Below, in pieces: positions 23,911-36,029 of a DNA stretch of 64,000 bases; the stretch's first letter is position 1; each line of letters starts with the position of its first letter. The stretch is taken from the NCBI RefSeq assembly GCF_019703515.2, contig NC_059346.1:13919001-13983000 (forward strand), given 5' to 3'. This DNA is from Myxocyprinus asiaticus (Eukaryota; Chordata; Actinopteri; Cypriniformes; Catostomidae). The position numbers were made by a program, and so were the translations under genes. The notes beneath the pieces were generated by a model. That model did not search any database, was not told the origin of the DNA, and saw only the letters and a program-made list of their open reading frames with translations.

Positions 23911-24443
23911 AAAAAAATTAAGATGATCTTAAGAAAATATTTGAAAACTTAAGAATTTTTCAAGAAGTGCACTTAGGAACATTCTTCGAATTTCTCCTCC
24001 AGTTCCGATCTCAATTATTAACCATCTACTGTACATTTGAGATATAGTTTGTTTGGAGCACTCACATATCGCGAGCCGCTCTGAGAGCTGAAAACAGTAA
24101 TGCGTCATCAGCCCCGTGTGTTCTGTGTGTGTGAGACACAGAGCACCACTCATTTACTGAAGCGCGCTGTGCATGCAGACTATATATTTATTTATGAAAC
24201 ACAGCCTTTTGAGATTCACAAAGCTATCATATGTTTTCAAGAGATTTTAAATAAAATGAGTCATATAAATGACTTTGGTGCATTTATGTTTTTTTATATA
24301 CCATTTTTGGAGCTTGATTGTAACGACCATGATTAACACACAGTATCGGATTTGGATGGGGCTTGTTGGAGCGATACCCGATCCAGTTAAAATGCCAGTA
24401 TCGGAGCCTATACCGATCCAGGTCTCGGATCTGTGCATCCCTA

Positions 24444-25334
24444 TTTGTTCTCCACATTTATAGAGGAAACGCACACTCAGTAGGAGAAAGTGATGAGTTA
24501 GAGGGATGTGTATAGACTGTTGCTGGGGTTGGGGGTGAGGCAGCCTTAGTGTAATCCTCTAGCCATCTGGTGCCGTGTGTGTTAGTGTGTGTATGCGAGC
24601 GCATCGCATTCATGCATGCCAGTGGTAAACTCTCTTCAGCCTCTGTTCTTCTGGTCTGACCTAGAGAATATATTAAAATCTTGCTGGACATCTTATTTAT
24701 TCCAGATCTGTACTTAGTCCACTTTGTCTAGTCTCCTCCCCTGGCCAGAAACGTTTGTTATTGTAACTGAAGTTTAGGTGTTCTTTCAAGCTGATGTAAT
24801 TTTTAGATGTAAACTTAAAATTCAATCAAATTCAGTCAACTATAAGCAAGTCTTTTGTTGGATGATTTCACTTTAAAGTGTAAAGCTGGTTTGTTTGTTT
24901 GTTTGAGCGGCCTGTCCAGCCTGACAAAGCAGCGTTGGCCCGACCAATGGTGCAAATTTGGAGTGGGACTTTCTCTCTGTTTATCCAATAGAAGAAGGGG
25001 GAGTTTTCTGGAATCCGTTTTAAAACCATGATCATTTTTGCAAATTCTATTTAGTGATGCTAGTGGTGCAGAAATTACACAATTCAGTTTTAAGATGTGC
25101 GAGTGTAGACTAGCATAAAGCATGATTGAAAGAGATTGGGATTGGAGCCTGTCCTATGTTTGAACTTATCCTGGACATATGTGGTTAATCCTCTGTTATT
25201 CCATTTCATTTCTTTTTTTCTGTATTTATTTTTTTTTTCTTTTTCAAGCATACAGTTTATTGCACAACTGCACAAATCTCACTTTTCTGTTGTTAATACT
25301 TACTGTTTTTTTTTCCTCTTTCTTTCTTTTTCAG
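24444..25334. other. End of intron 1
   Basis: It holds no recognised gene or transposon. The last 30 bases are the pyrimidine-rich acceptor of exon 2. Confidence 0.6.
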
Positions 25335-25364
25335 TGAAAAAAGCCAAGCTACAAGGACCTCCAG
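25335..25364 (+). CDS. unc13b: unc13b-like, coding exon 2 (30-nt microexon, KKAKLQGPP)
   Basis: This is a 30-base exon between a long polypyrimidine tract ending TTTTTCAG and a donor GTAATG. Read in the phase set by exon 1 it gives V-KKAKLQGPP and leaves one G, which joins AC of exon 3 to make Asp. Family members have KKAKFDGAQ (UNC13A) or KRAKFQGSP (UNC13B) at this point, so Q-G-x-P supports the UNC13B assignment. The residues form the first beta strand of the C2A domain. Intron 1 (15826-25334) holds a long inverted-repeat element and nested hAT elements. The exon is too small to be found by open reading frame length and rests on splice phase and homology. Confidence 0.9.
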
Positions 25365-27482
25365 GTAATGAACTGTTTGTGTCATGCATGAAACAGTGTG
25401 TGTTTTGGCACTACAATTACTGTAGTCTGAAAGAGACAAAAATAACACATCTTTTAGACAAATTATCGTTCAGATGATTGTTTGGTGCTTAAACGAGCTG
25501 CATGAATCAGACTCATGCTGTGGCCTAGTTGGTGTGGACTGGAGAGACAGTGAACTGGTTTACTGATTAACCAGCAGGCAAGCATTAGACCATCAGGGAA
25601 TTTTCACTCCACACTAACACCCGTTACACTTTTTACCCAAGAGAGAGACACACACATACATGCAAGTAATTTTGAATGGCCGAACCTTAGGAATAGAATA
25701 AGCATTTTAGAGTGCCATTGAAGACAACATTGATGTATAAAAATATAAAACTAAATTGAACAAATGAATGCATAGAGATTCCAGACATTCCAAAATAAAT
25801 ATCAGCCTTAAACAACATGCACACGGATCAGTCACAGTTGTGTTACGCATATTTCACACAAAATGGCAAGCCCAAGTTCTAATATAATGCACTCTATGCA
25901 CGGCACATAGCCTACGTATTTTTGGTCAAATCTGAGGGTGATAATGAGCGAAAGTTTCAAGAGAGTTACAGCAAGCTACTCTTCTTTCTAAAATAAAATG
26001 ATTGATCACAACAAATGTGATATTATTTAGCAAATATATAAAATGATCTCAGTATTGAGCTGCAGAAAGTTTAAATATATACAATATAAAGCTTGCAGAT
26101 TGGCCAAACATTGCTTTCCGTTGTGTGAGGCTTCCCTGTGCAAACGATTTACATCAAACAATTGTACGGTGATTTAAAAGTAAGGAATACAACAACACAA
26201 GCGATTCATGTTAAGGATAGCACAAACAAACACCAGAAGATGAAGTTGTGGAGACAGTCCATTGCTCACCTTAGGTTTAGTGCCCTCCACAGGGCAACAA
26301 AACATCACAGAGAACACTACAAAGCTCTAAACAGTACTGATTTTTTTTTGTAAATTATTATAATTTTCCCCCTAGTCAGAGCATGCACAAAGGGCCATAT
26401 TCTTCTGAAAAAAAAAAGAAAAAAAAATTGTTGAGGATTGTTTATTACGTTTTATTCGTATAAACTGTAATATCACACCACAATATTAAATAACAGTAGT
26501 GATTCAATAACAGTGATACAATAATAATTTAATCATTATTTATTGTGTCAAAGGATTGTTTTATTGTTAACTGACACTTTTTGCTTTTCTGCCAATAAAA
26601 GGGAAAAAAGGGAGAGTAAAAAGTTCACTTCATAAGTTTTCCTCCATCAAAAGCACTCTCTCTCTTCAGTTCGTCAGAGCTGAAAACAAATCTTTCCGAA
26701 ACGAGACGCGATTTTTATTAATATAAATGAGTTATACTGAAAGTAAAAAATCTATACAGTACACTGCATTAATACAATGATAAGAACTAATATTGACCAC
26801 CATTAGCCAGATGTTATGGTTAAAGTAAGGGTCAGTATGTAAGGAAATAGATTATAGTTCACTCGCGCATTTGACGTGAAGTTGGAGTATCGTCAATTGT
26901 AATATCATACTAACTTATAATATCACAGTGGTATATTTTATCTAGCAAGATTAATCAAAATAATTACATGTATATCAACATCCCAAAAAAGTTGTCCCTA
27001 AAGTGAAAGCGAATTTGTGTACATTTTTGAAGCCGAGTACATAAGCAAATAAAACTGATTTAACCACACCACTGCAATCATTTCAGCATTTATGTGTGCA
27101 TTACAGCTCCATCTTCAGTGTAATTATGGCTTCTGGCTAGTATCAGTCTGTGCAATTCTGTCCACACATTCAAAAATACTTGAAGATTTACTGAACATAC
27201 TGTATATGAACTCTAGGCTTATTTAGAATGAAAAATTTAAAATATTTAAAAAGAATAAGAATTATAGGAAACAATAAATTATGAACAATTTAGTGCCTTT
27301 GTCTGATTAATATATTATCATGTAATCCATTGAAAAGTAACTGTAATCTGAGTATTTTTTAAATGTAACTGAAGCTGATTGCAACTACTTGCATGTAATC
27401 CATTACTGGTCATTAGAATGGATTGAGGAGTGTGACCCAACTATGTACTACATAACTCAAACTGTATCTACACATTAATATA
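25365..27482. other. Start of intron 2, no recognised element
   Basis: The stretch is AT-rich and non-coding. Short open frames (up to 71 codons) have no family wording. Confidence 0.55.
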
Positions 27483-28026
27483 CACTACTGGTCAAATGTT
27501 TTGAAACACACATTCTTTATTACATTTTTTTTTTTTTTTTCACATTTTGGAATAATAGTAAAGTCATCAAAACTATGGAATAACATAAATGGAACTGTGG
27601 GAATTATGTTGTGACTAAACAAAATCCAAAACTGTGTTATATTTTAGCATCTTCAAAGTAGTCATCCTTTGCCTAGATTTTACAGAAATGTACTCTTGAC
27701 ATTTTCTCAACCAACTTCTTGAGGTATCACCCTGGGATGCTTTTTAAACAGTATTGAAGGAGTTCCCATCTATGTTGGGCACTTATTGGCTGCTTTTCTT
27801 TATTATTTGGTCCAAGTCATCAATTTCAAAAACTGTTTTGTTTTTTATTTTTTTATTTTTTATTAAATTTTTGTTTTATAATGAAATAAATGAACATGGT
27901 GGCACAATTATATTTTTGTCTACAAAACTAATTTCAAACATTTAAGCATACACCTTCAGATCAAAATATTTTTAAGATCATGAGAAACATTTCAGTCAAG
28001 TGTTTCAAAACTTTTGACCGGTAGTG
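27483..28026. mobile_element. Tc1-type MITE, 544 bp
   Basis: CACTACTGGTCAAATGTTTT on the left and AAAACTTTTGACCGGTAGTG on the right are inverted and flanked by TA (27481-27482, 28027-28028). It is non-coding. A right-truncated relative lies at 61239-61700. Confidence 0.88.
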
Positions 28027-28131
28027 TATTTATGTCATATGTATATAATCAATTTGTGTAGGATTAGCAGTTACTGAGCAGGGTTCTGTGATGTCTGACT
28101 CCCTTTCTTATTAAGTGTGTCTGGGTCTTAA

Positions 28132-29151
28132 GGTGCATCCCAAACCGCACAATTCTGCACTATTCTACACCATTTTGTAGTGTAAGTAGTGCGAGTAGTA
28201 CGTTTACACTGAAAATGCAGCTAAAAGAAGTGTACTTTAAGTACCCGGATGATGCACTTTTTCATCCGTCAAAACAATGTGGAATGTTGGACACTTCATG
28301 CACGTACATAGCGGAAGGGGCGGAGTTACCTGGCTGCGCTGCTGGTCTGACAAAACAGTTGTAAGTAATGAAGAATGTAGCAGCTGGCGAAACTTCAGTG
28401 GATACAACACCTTAAAAATGTGAGTTGAATGCTTTACCATCACCCCAAGCTGTGTGAATATATACATTGTTTAAGATACAAGTGTTGAACTGAGGTTGGC
28501 TAACGCGCTAAAGCTAGTGGTAACACATCACGTGCATTTGAAACATCACTTCCGTCAGCTGTTAAACGGTGAATGCTTCCGTGTAGTAAAAAAACTTTAA
28601 GTGTTCCATTTTGGATGAAACTACACTTGGAAAATTCATACACTACATGCCTGAGTCCATTGTATATTTTATAAGTGCATAGTGTATAGTGTGTCGTTTG
28701 GGACACACTTTGTTTTTTTTTTGTTTTTTCCAATTTGGCATGCCCAATTCCCACTGCTTACTAGGTCCTCATGGTGGCATGGTTACTCACCTCAATCTGA
28801 GTGGTCTCAGTTGCCTCCACTTCTGAGACCGTCAATCTGTGCATCTTATCACATGGCTTGCTGTGCATGACACCGTGGAGACTCCCAACATGTAGAGGCT
28901 CAGGCTATTCTCCGCGGCCCATGCACAACTTACCACGCACCCCACTGAGAGCGAGAACCATTAATCACGACCACGAGGAGGTTACCCCATGTGACTCTAC
29001 CCTCCCTAGCAGCCGGGCTAATTTGGTTGCTTAAGAGACCTGGCTGGAGTCACTCAGCACACCCTGGATTCGAACTCATCTCAATGTCAGGGGTGGTAGT
29101 CAATGCCAATACTCGATGAGCTACCCAGGACCCCGTTTGGGACACACTTTG
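28132..29151. mobile_element. MITE with GTGCATCCCAAAC-type ends, split by a SINE
   Basis: The left GGTGCATCCCAAACCGCAC and the right GTTTGGGACACACTTTG are inverted relatives, and the left is preceded by TTAA. A SINE has inserted inside the right terminal repeat, duplicating its end. Without the SINE and its target duplication the element is about 580 bp. It is non-coding. Confidence 0.6.
28713..29133 (-). repeat. tRNA-headed SINE, full-length minus-strand copy
   Basis: It is flanked by identical 18-bp target copies CGTTTGGGACACACTTTG (28695-28712 and 29134-29151). On the minus strand it starts GGGTCCTGGGTAGCTCATCG (tRNA-like A box), has GAGTTCGAATCC (B box) and the same body as the copy at 53816, and ends in an A-rich tail. 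Amplification uses LINE machinery in trans. Confidence 0.92.
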
Positions 29152-29155
29152 AGCT

Positions 29156-30476
29156 TTAGTCTCCCTCTGCCACCCACAGAATGAATTTCTGCTTCCATCC
29201 ATCCTTTTTTTATTTATTTATATTGAGCATTGTGTGTTTTAATTACCTGATGATGCACCTCATAATTGCATAATTCATGATCTCTTGATTGACCTCATGT
29301 AGAGTGACTATTCCATAAATGAGAGTAAAGTCAATGAGGGAGAGAAAGAGGGAGACACCTAGCAGCTGAACATCAGTCTCTGTCTGATTCCCAAATGAAC
29401 AAAGCTCTGTCTGTGTGTGACAAGAGTCCCATAGAAATCTGATCTATTGCTAATAACAGAAAAAAACCTTTTCAGCTTAGTGAGTCCAAGCGGAGAAATT
29501 ACTCACTTTACTTTTACAGCTGGAGATGCCTAATTGCATCAAATTTGTAAGCCTATTATTGAGACCTGTGAAGCAGGGTGTCTAAATTCTTTTTACCGTA
29601 GAAGATTAGGGGGTGGGGGGTATGCTGCATTCCGGATGTAAACTTAGGATCTAAACATGCTTTTAGGTCAAATAATATTTGATTTTTTTTTTTACACCAA
29701 TGGAAATTAACATTGGTAATGGTAGTTGATGAAAATATAGATATGTATAAAGGAAGTAAAGTTAGAAAAATGTTGTATGAAATAGTTTTGGATGGAGTAT
29801 AATACATATACTGTATGAAATGTCAAAAACTGTTATACTGTTGAAAGAGAAGCAAAAGATAGATAAGTTTAACTGGTGCTGCTCAGTAGCATGTTTGCAT
29901 TTTCCCATCACTAATATGGGCTATTTTTATAGCTCGTTCTTAAGTGTCCCCCCCATCATGTGACATTGTTACTCCAAACAGTGCTTAAATGTCAGCTGAT
30001 CAAACCCAGGCGTGTGCGAATATTACTTATTTATTTTCATAAGTCATCGAAAATTAAATATTCATCAGGTTGGGCATCCCTTGGAGCCCCCTTGCACTCT
30101 GGGACAGCGAGAAACAGACAGACAGAACAGACAGAGAGAGTTAGAGAGCAGATTAAGGAAGCACTGAAGTAGAGACAAGTGAAAATTTGAAAGGGTTTAT
30201 TGACCAAGTTAAGTGTAGACAATTTCTTTTGTAGTCATAGAGGTGTATAATGGCCATTATTGGTGTTGCAGAGAGAGAGGGAGGAAGCAATAGAGTTAGA
30301 CTTCTATATCAGTAATTAGAGGTCTGGGAGATGACTTCAGAATTATATTAATATTTGATAATTCCCTGCTTCACCCTAGGCCTAGACCATTTATCACAAA
30401 AATCACACCTCATTTCTATATTTTCTTTCAAAGCTGACTCCTTATTCTAATTCAAACATGTGCTCAGTGATTTAGA
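29156..30476. other. Intron 2 spacer
   Basis: No gene or transposon end was recognised. An imperfect GACAGA-rich patch lies near 30110-30140. Confidence 0.5.
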
Positions 30477-31287
30477 ATCAGAATCAGAATGAGCTTTATT
30501 GCCAAGTATGCTTACACATACAAGGAATTTGTCTTGGTGACAGGAGCTTCCAGTGTACAACAATACAAAAACAATACAAAAACAGCAGCAAGACATAGAT
30601 AATAAAAAAATACACACACAGACACACATACATACATACACATACGTAGTGCAAATCTAATACAAATCTGTTATCTGTTATGTACAGTGCAAAATACAAA
30701 TCTGTTATGTACAGTGCAAATGTTTTTTTTTTTTTTTTTTTTCCAGAGGAATGAAATGGCAGAAGAGGTTGGATATGTTGGATAAATATAAAAAAGACTA
30801 AACTGTGCATTGCACATAGTTATTGCTCAATGGGGCAATTTAACTGTTCATGAGATGGATAGCCTGAGGGAAAAAACTGTTCCTGTGCCTGACTGTTCTG
30901 GTGCTCAGAGCTCTGAAGCGTCGGCCAGAAGGCAACAGTTCAAAAGGTAATGGTCAGGGTGAGTGGGGTCCAGAGTGATTTTTCCAGCCTACTTCCTCTG
31001 GAAGTGTATAGTTTTTGAAGGGGCGGCAGGGGGCAACCAATAATACTCTCAGCAGTCTGAATTGTCCTTTGTAGTCTTCTGATGTCTGATTTCGTAGCTG
31101 AACCAAACCAGACAGTTATTGAAGTGCAGAGGACAGACTCAGTGACCGCTGAGTAGAACTGTAGAACTGTTCCTCAACTTCTGCTGGGCCTTTTTCACAA
31201 TGGAGTCAATGTGTGTCTCCCACTTCAGGTCCTGTGAGATGGTAGTGCCCAGGAACCTGAATGACTCCACTGCTGCCACAGTGCTAT

Positions 31288-32668
31288 TTAGAATGGTGAG
31301 GGGGTCAGTGTTGGGGTGTTCCTCCTAAAGTCCACAATCATCTCCACTGTTTTGAGCGTGTTTAGCTCAAGGTTGTTTTGACTGCACCAGACAGCCAGCT
31401 GTTCATCCTCCCTTCTGTATGCAGACTCATCGTCATCTCGGATGAGGCTGATGACAGTGGTGTCGTCTGCAAACTTCAGGAGCTTGACAGAGGGGTCCTT
31501 GGCGATGCAGTCATTGGTGTAGAGGGAGAAGAGTAGTGGAGAGAGCACACATCCCTGGGGGGCACCAGTGCCGATTGTACAGGTGGTGGAAATGAGTTTC
31601 CCCTGTCTCACAAGCTGCTGCCTGTCCATCAGAAAGCTGGTAATCCACTGACAGATAGACGTGGGAACAGAGAGTTGGTGTAATTTATTCTGGAGTATAG
31701 CTGGGATGATGGTGTTGAAAGCCAAACTGAAGTCCACAAAAAGGATCCTTGCATATGTCCCTGGTCTGTCCAGATGTTGCAGGATATGATGCAATCCCAT
31801 GTTGACTGCGTCATCCACAGACCTGTTTGCTCGATAAGCAAATTGAAAGGGATCTAGAAAGGGTCCAGTGATGTTCTTCAGGTGGGCCAACACCAGTCTC
31901 TCAAATGATTTCATGACCACAGACGTCAGGGCGACAGGTCTGTAGTCATTAAGTCCTGTGATTTTTGGTTTCTTTGGGACAGGAATAATGATTGAGCATT
32001 TGAAGCAGCATGGGACTTCACACTGCTCCAGTGATCTATTGAAGATCTGTGTGAAGATGGGGGCCAGCTGGTTAGCACAGGATCGAAGACATGCTGGTGA
32101 GACGCCATCTGGGCCTGAAGCTTTCCTCGTCTTTTGTTTCCGAAAGTCCCGGCTCACATCATCTTCACAGATCTTAAGTGCAGTTTGAGTAGCAGGAAGG
32201 GGGAGGAGAGGGGTTGCAGGTCAGAGTGGGTGTGGGGTGTGAGATTGGGCCTTTCAAATCTGCAGTAGAACACATTCAGGTTGTCAGCCAGTTGTTGGTC
32301 CACCACAGCGTTGGGGGTAGGAGTCCTGTAATTTGTGAGTTGTTTCATGCCACTCCACACTGATTTAGGGTCGTTAGCTGAAAACTTGTTTTTCAGCTTC
32401 TCAGAGTATCTTCTTTAACCACTCTGATTTCCTTGTTCAGTGTGTTCCTGGCCTGATTGTACAAGACTTTATACCCACCCCTGTAAGCATCCTCTTTGGC
32501 CTGACGAAGCTGCCTGAGCTCTGCTGTAAACCACGATTTGTCGTTGTTGTATGTTAAATAAGTCCTAGTAGGAATGCACATATCCTCACAGAAACTGATA
32601 TATGATGTAACAGTATCTGTGAGCTCGTCCAGGTCTGTGGCTGTAGCCTCAAAAACACTCCAATCCAT
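31288..32668 (-). pseudogene. L2-like LINE reverse transcriptase, broken
   Basis: 32668-32393 is the linker. 32157-31288 (289 residues) is the RT: KASGPDGVSPACLRSC, YRPVALTSVVMKSFERL, FVDFSLAF (first catalytic Asp), GAPQGCVLSPLLFSLYTND and LLKFADDTTVISLI with the paired catalytic Asp. The long intact stretch shows that the copy is fairly young. The RT and linker are joined by a frameshift near 32155, and the frame shifts again near 31288, after which the C-terminal part is readable only in fragments (for example IIGCPLPP near 31025). Confidence 0.88.
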
Positions 32669-32761
32669 GCAATCAAAGCAGGCTTGTAGTTCCCGCTCTG
32701 CTTCATTGGTCCATCGCTTTACAGTCCTTACTACTGGCTTGGTTGATTTTAATTTCTGCCT

Positions 32762-33691
32762 CTAGGTTGGAAGAAGATGAACCAGACAGTGATCAGAGAG
32801 TCCCAAAGCTGCTCTAGGGACAGAGCGATATGCATCCTTTATTGTTGTGTAACAATCTCTGGTGGGGCATGTAATGTGCTGTTTGTATTTGGGCAGTTCA
32901 CGTGTGAGATTTACTTTGTTAAAATCCCCAAGAATAATAATAACTGAGTCCGGGTATTGTTGTTCTGTGTCTGTGATTTGATCAGTCAGCTGTTGCAGCG
33001 CTGTGTTCACACACGCGTTTGGCGTGATATACACACTCACCAGAATAAACGAGGAAAACTCCCGCGGCGAGTAGAATGGCTTACAGTTAATAAAGAGTGC
33101 TTCCAAATTAGGACACCACATCCTCTTTAACGTTGTTACATCTGTACACCAACTTTCATTGATGTAAAAGCATGTTCCACCGTCTCTCGTTTTCCCTGTT
33201 AACTCCGCGATGCGATCCACTCTGAACAGCTGAAAGCCCTGCATATGTAACGCGCTGTCCGGAATGGTTTCACTCAGTCAGGTTTCTGTGAAGCACAAGG
33301 CAGCAGAGTTTGAAAAGTCCTTGTTTGTATGGGTGAGGAGATGTAGTTCGTCCATTTTGTTAGGAAGAGAGTGGAGATTCGCTAGATGAATGCTCGGCAG
33401 CACTGTTCGAAATCCGCGCCGACGGAGCCTGACCAGTGCGCCTGTTTGTCTCCTTCGCCTGCATCTCATAGCACGTTTAAACAACACAGCTGCGCCTCTG
33501 ACTAAAATGTCCAGCAAAACATCAGAATATTCAAAAACCAGGAAAAGGTTGTCTGGTATATGCTTCCGAATGTTCAGCAGTTCGTCCCTGGTAAAACAGA
33601 CTGGAAAAATATTACTACACACAGGACAAACAAACAAAAACAACAAAAGAACTGAAGAGCTACACACCAAGGCAACCATCCGCGGCGCCAT
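32762..33691 (-). pseudogene. L2-like LINE endonuclease region, broken
   Basis: 33691-33278 and 33244-32762 are two pieces in the order N-terminus then endonuclease core. FNSAALCFTET-like wording (FSNSAALCFTET) is followed by a stop, then DGGTCFYINESWCTD, IIILGDFNKVNL and LGLSDHCLVHL. QET-like, GDFN and SDH boxes identify an apurinic-type endonuclease that nicks the target. An in-frame stop and a frame change near 33250 break it. Confidence 0.8.
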
Positions 33692-33720
33692 CTTGATGAT
33701 CAGATATGTTTTACGATTAT

Positions 33721-34074
33721 ATGTTAGGTCTACAAAACGGAAAGGAACGAGATTAAGCTTGTTTGTTGTGCTCAGATTTGTTTCCTAACAACTGTCGTTG
33801 ACCAAAGGCTTTTAACCCATCATCTTGTTCCTTGCTTGTACAATGTTCATACTTTACCCTGGTCTTTTTAGAGGCATAATTATAATCCAATAATTGATCC
33901 TAACTATATATAAATAAAAATTATGAACAAACAACAATGTAATAATTTTAATTCATTCATTTATTCTTTTATAAAATTCCAGTTGATTACAACAAAATTC
34001 ATGTGTCGTCCACTACACATATGAACAACCAGTCAGTAACTTCACTGCCTGATTGAAGTCTCTCAAGCCTTTAA
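33721..34074. other. Intron 2 spacer
   Basis: No recognised feature; the stretch ends with the TTAA that borders the next MITE. Confidence 0.4.
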
Positions 34075-34510
34075 AGAATAGTTCCTCCAGAAATGAAAAT
34101 TCATTTACTCACCCTTATGCCATCCTATATGTGTATGACTTTCTTTCTTCTGCTTAACACAAATGAAGATTTTTAAAAGAATTTCTCAGCTCTGTTGGTC
34201 CATACAATGCAAGTGAATAGGTACCAAAACTTTGAAGGTCCTAAAGCACATATAGGCAGCATAAAATATGTTTCTCACCTACACATATCATATTGCTTCT
34301 GAAGATATAGATTTAACCACTGGAGTTGTATGAATTATTTTTATGCTGCATTTATGCGCTTTTTAGAGCTTAAATGTTTTTGGTACCCTTTCTCTTTTAT
34401 TGTGAGGACTTACAGAGCTGAAATATTCTTATAAAAATCTTAATTTGTGTTCAGCAGAAGAAATCACATCTTCGATGGTATGAGGGTGAGAAAATTTGGG
34501 AGAACTATTT
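34075..34510. mobile_element. Palindromic MITE (AATAGTTC ends)
   Basis: The left AGAATAGTTCCTCCAGAAAT with ATTTACTCACCCTTATGCCA pairs with the right ATGGTATGAGGGTGAGAAAA and TTGGGAGAACTATT. TTAA is present on the left (34071-34074) and eroded on the right. It is the same broad family as 59721-60444. Non-coding. Confidence 0.75.
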
Positions 34511-35562
34511 AGCCTACATTAACAATTCGTATTTAATTTCTAGTTGGACATGTGGAAATTCATTACTTGCGTGCCAGTAAGATTCATTCAGTAACTGCTC
34601 CGAATGAAGTTTTTTTATTTCACAAAAATTGTTATAAATCAAATGGTACCATTATTTTTTTTTTTTAAATGGAACTGATTCTAAACAAGTACCAGCATCC
34701 AGATCACAACATATACTGGTGACCTGCAGGTCTTTTCGGCTGGGATGGGTATATGAATAAATAGATTATATAGGGGCATTATATTGGGGACAAAGAAGGA
34801 ATAATCAGTGGACATGGCAGATCATTACAAACCATGTCATTACACATGGCTTTTTCTGGTACTTCAACAAACCCACAATAGTTCTATTTTTAGAATAGTT
34901 AGCCTATTTGCTACACCACTCTTGATTCTAAAACATGTTGTACCTGTTAACTTTTGATTTACAGGATCTTAGCTTCAGGGTCAGGGTCAGAGATATATTG
35001 TTAAGAGAAGATAGAGGTTTTTATAGTGTTATATTTGCTCTTCCACTTCAGCTGAATCCCTCCTTCAGGTCTAACCCTTTAACAATGACAGACGCACATT
35101 CATACACAAACTCACACACAATGAACCAGGCCAGCTTTTAGAAAGAATCAATTGCCCTTCACTGACTTGTTCTATCTTCTTCCATCTCTCTCTCTCATTC
35201 AGCCCCAATTCTGCTCTTCATTACGATGGTCATATCAAGAGCAGACTGCTGAAGCTGTGTTCCTCTCTGCAGGCATCGGGATAAGGTTAAATCCATAGGG
35301 ACAGAGATTACACAGAGGGTCCTACAGCCTGGCTGCAGAGAGACAGACAGTGAGAGATTGAAGGAATTCTCAGTAAACTGGCATTACATCTTTAGAAAAT
35401 TTGTCTGATTCTGACCTACAGTAAAAGAATATATGGATGAAACACATGACACTTGACCCTCAGAGATCACATTAGTACTATGTATACATACACACTTAGC
35501 GAAATTTGTTTAGTTCGGAGGTTGCTGTTTCAGAGCTCAGGAGATTTAAGGCTGGTTTATAC
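34511..35562. other. Intron 2 spacer
   Basis: No gene or element was recognised. The last eight bases form the left target copy of the following hAT element. Confidence 0.5.
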
Positions 35563-36029
35563 TAGTGGTCAACCGATATATCGGTGAGGCCACTAAATCA
35601 CATTAACAATTCGTATTTAATTTCAAGTTGGACATGTGGAAATTCATTACTTGAAAAATTAATATATTGAATGAAAAATACCGATATTTGGTATTTTTAA
35701 ATTATTGGCTTTCGCCAATTTTTTTTCCTGTTGGCCGATTAGTTTAAGCTGCAACGTTGCAGAGAATCACCTGCTTGCACATGAAGGAGCTGTCTGAGAC
35801 ATGTAAATGACCAATCACAGTTTCCTTTTGTCACAAAAATAGTCCTGCATATCAGAGAAACTGCCATCTAAAACACGTAAAATCCTATTTTTATTTTTAC
35901 AAAGAAATGTTGAGTAATTATAATGCTAAATAAAAGTTAATACATTTTTTTGCCAATTTATGTATATGTAATTTAATATTATATTCAATTGTTTGCTATT
36001 GGCCACCCTGCTCTATCGGTTAACCTCTA
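35563..36029. mobile_element. hAT MITE, TAGTGGTCAACCGATAT family, copy 1
   Basis: It starts TAGTGGTCAACCGATATATC and ends ATCGGTTAACCTCTA. Flanks GTTTATAC and GTTTTTAC are 8-bp copies with one mismatch. It is non-coding, of the same family as 55775-56981. Confidence 0.75.

Larger units (their letters stand above)
20384..24443. mobile_element. Outer hAT element, 4.06 kb, with nested insertions
   Basis: The ends are TAGGGATGCATTGATACCGA on the left and a complement ending GATCTGTGCATCCCTA on the right. They are flanked by identical 8-bp copies TTTGTTCT (20376-20383 and 24444-24451), the hallmark of hAT transposition. The interior contains a (TA)n tract, a second hAT element (20765-22328), a TTAA MITE (22653-23052) and a tRNA-derived SINE (23766-23910). 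No transposase was recognised, so it is a non-autonomous copy enlarged by later insertions. It lies in intron 1. Confidence 0.9.
30477..33720 (-). mobile_element. L2/CR1-like LINE, near full-length (3.2 kb)
   Basis: On the minus strand an ATG at 33691 (in GATGGCGCCGCGG) opens an endonuclease-RT polyprotein. A 3' UTR with internal tandem copies of TCTGTTATGTACAGTGC and an A-run follow, and the element ends in a terminal CTGATTCTGATTCT repeat at about 30477-30490. A short repeated terminus instead of poly-A is typical of L2/CR1-type LINEs. No convincing target duplication was found. The 5' boundary is approximate. Confidence 0.85.

Noticed and set aside
31958..32188. + strand frame opposite the L2-like RT
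   Set aside because: It is an antisense shadow of the LINE reverse transcriptase.
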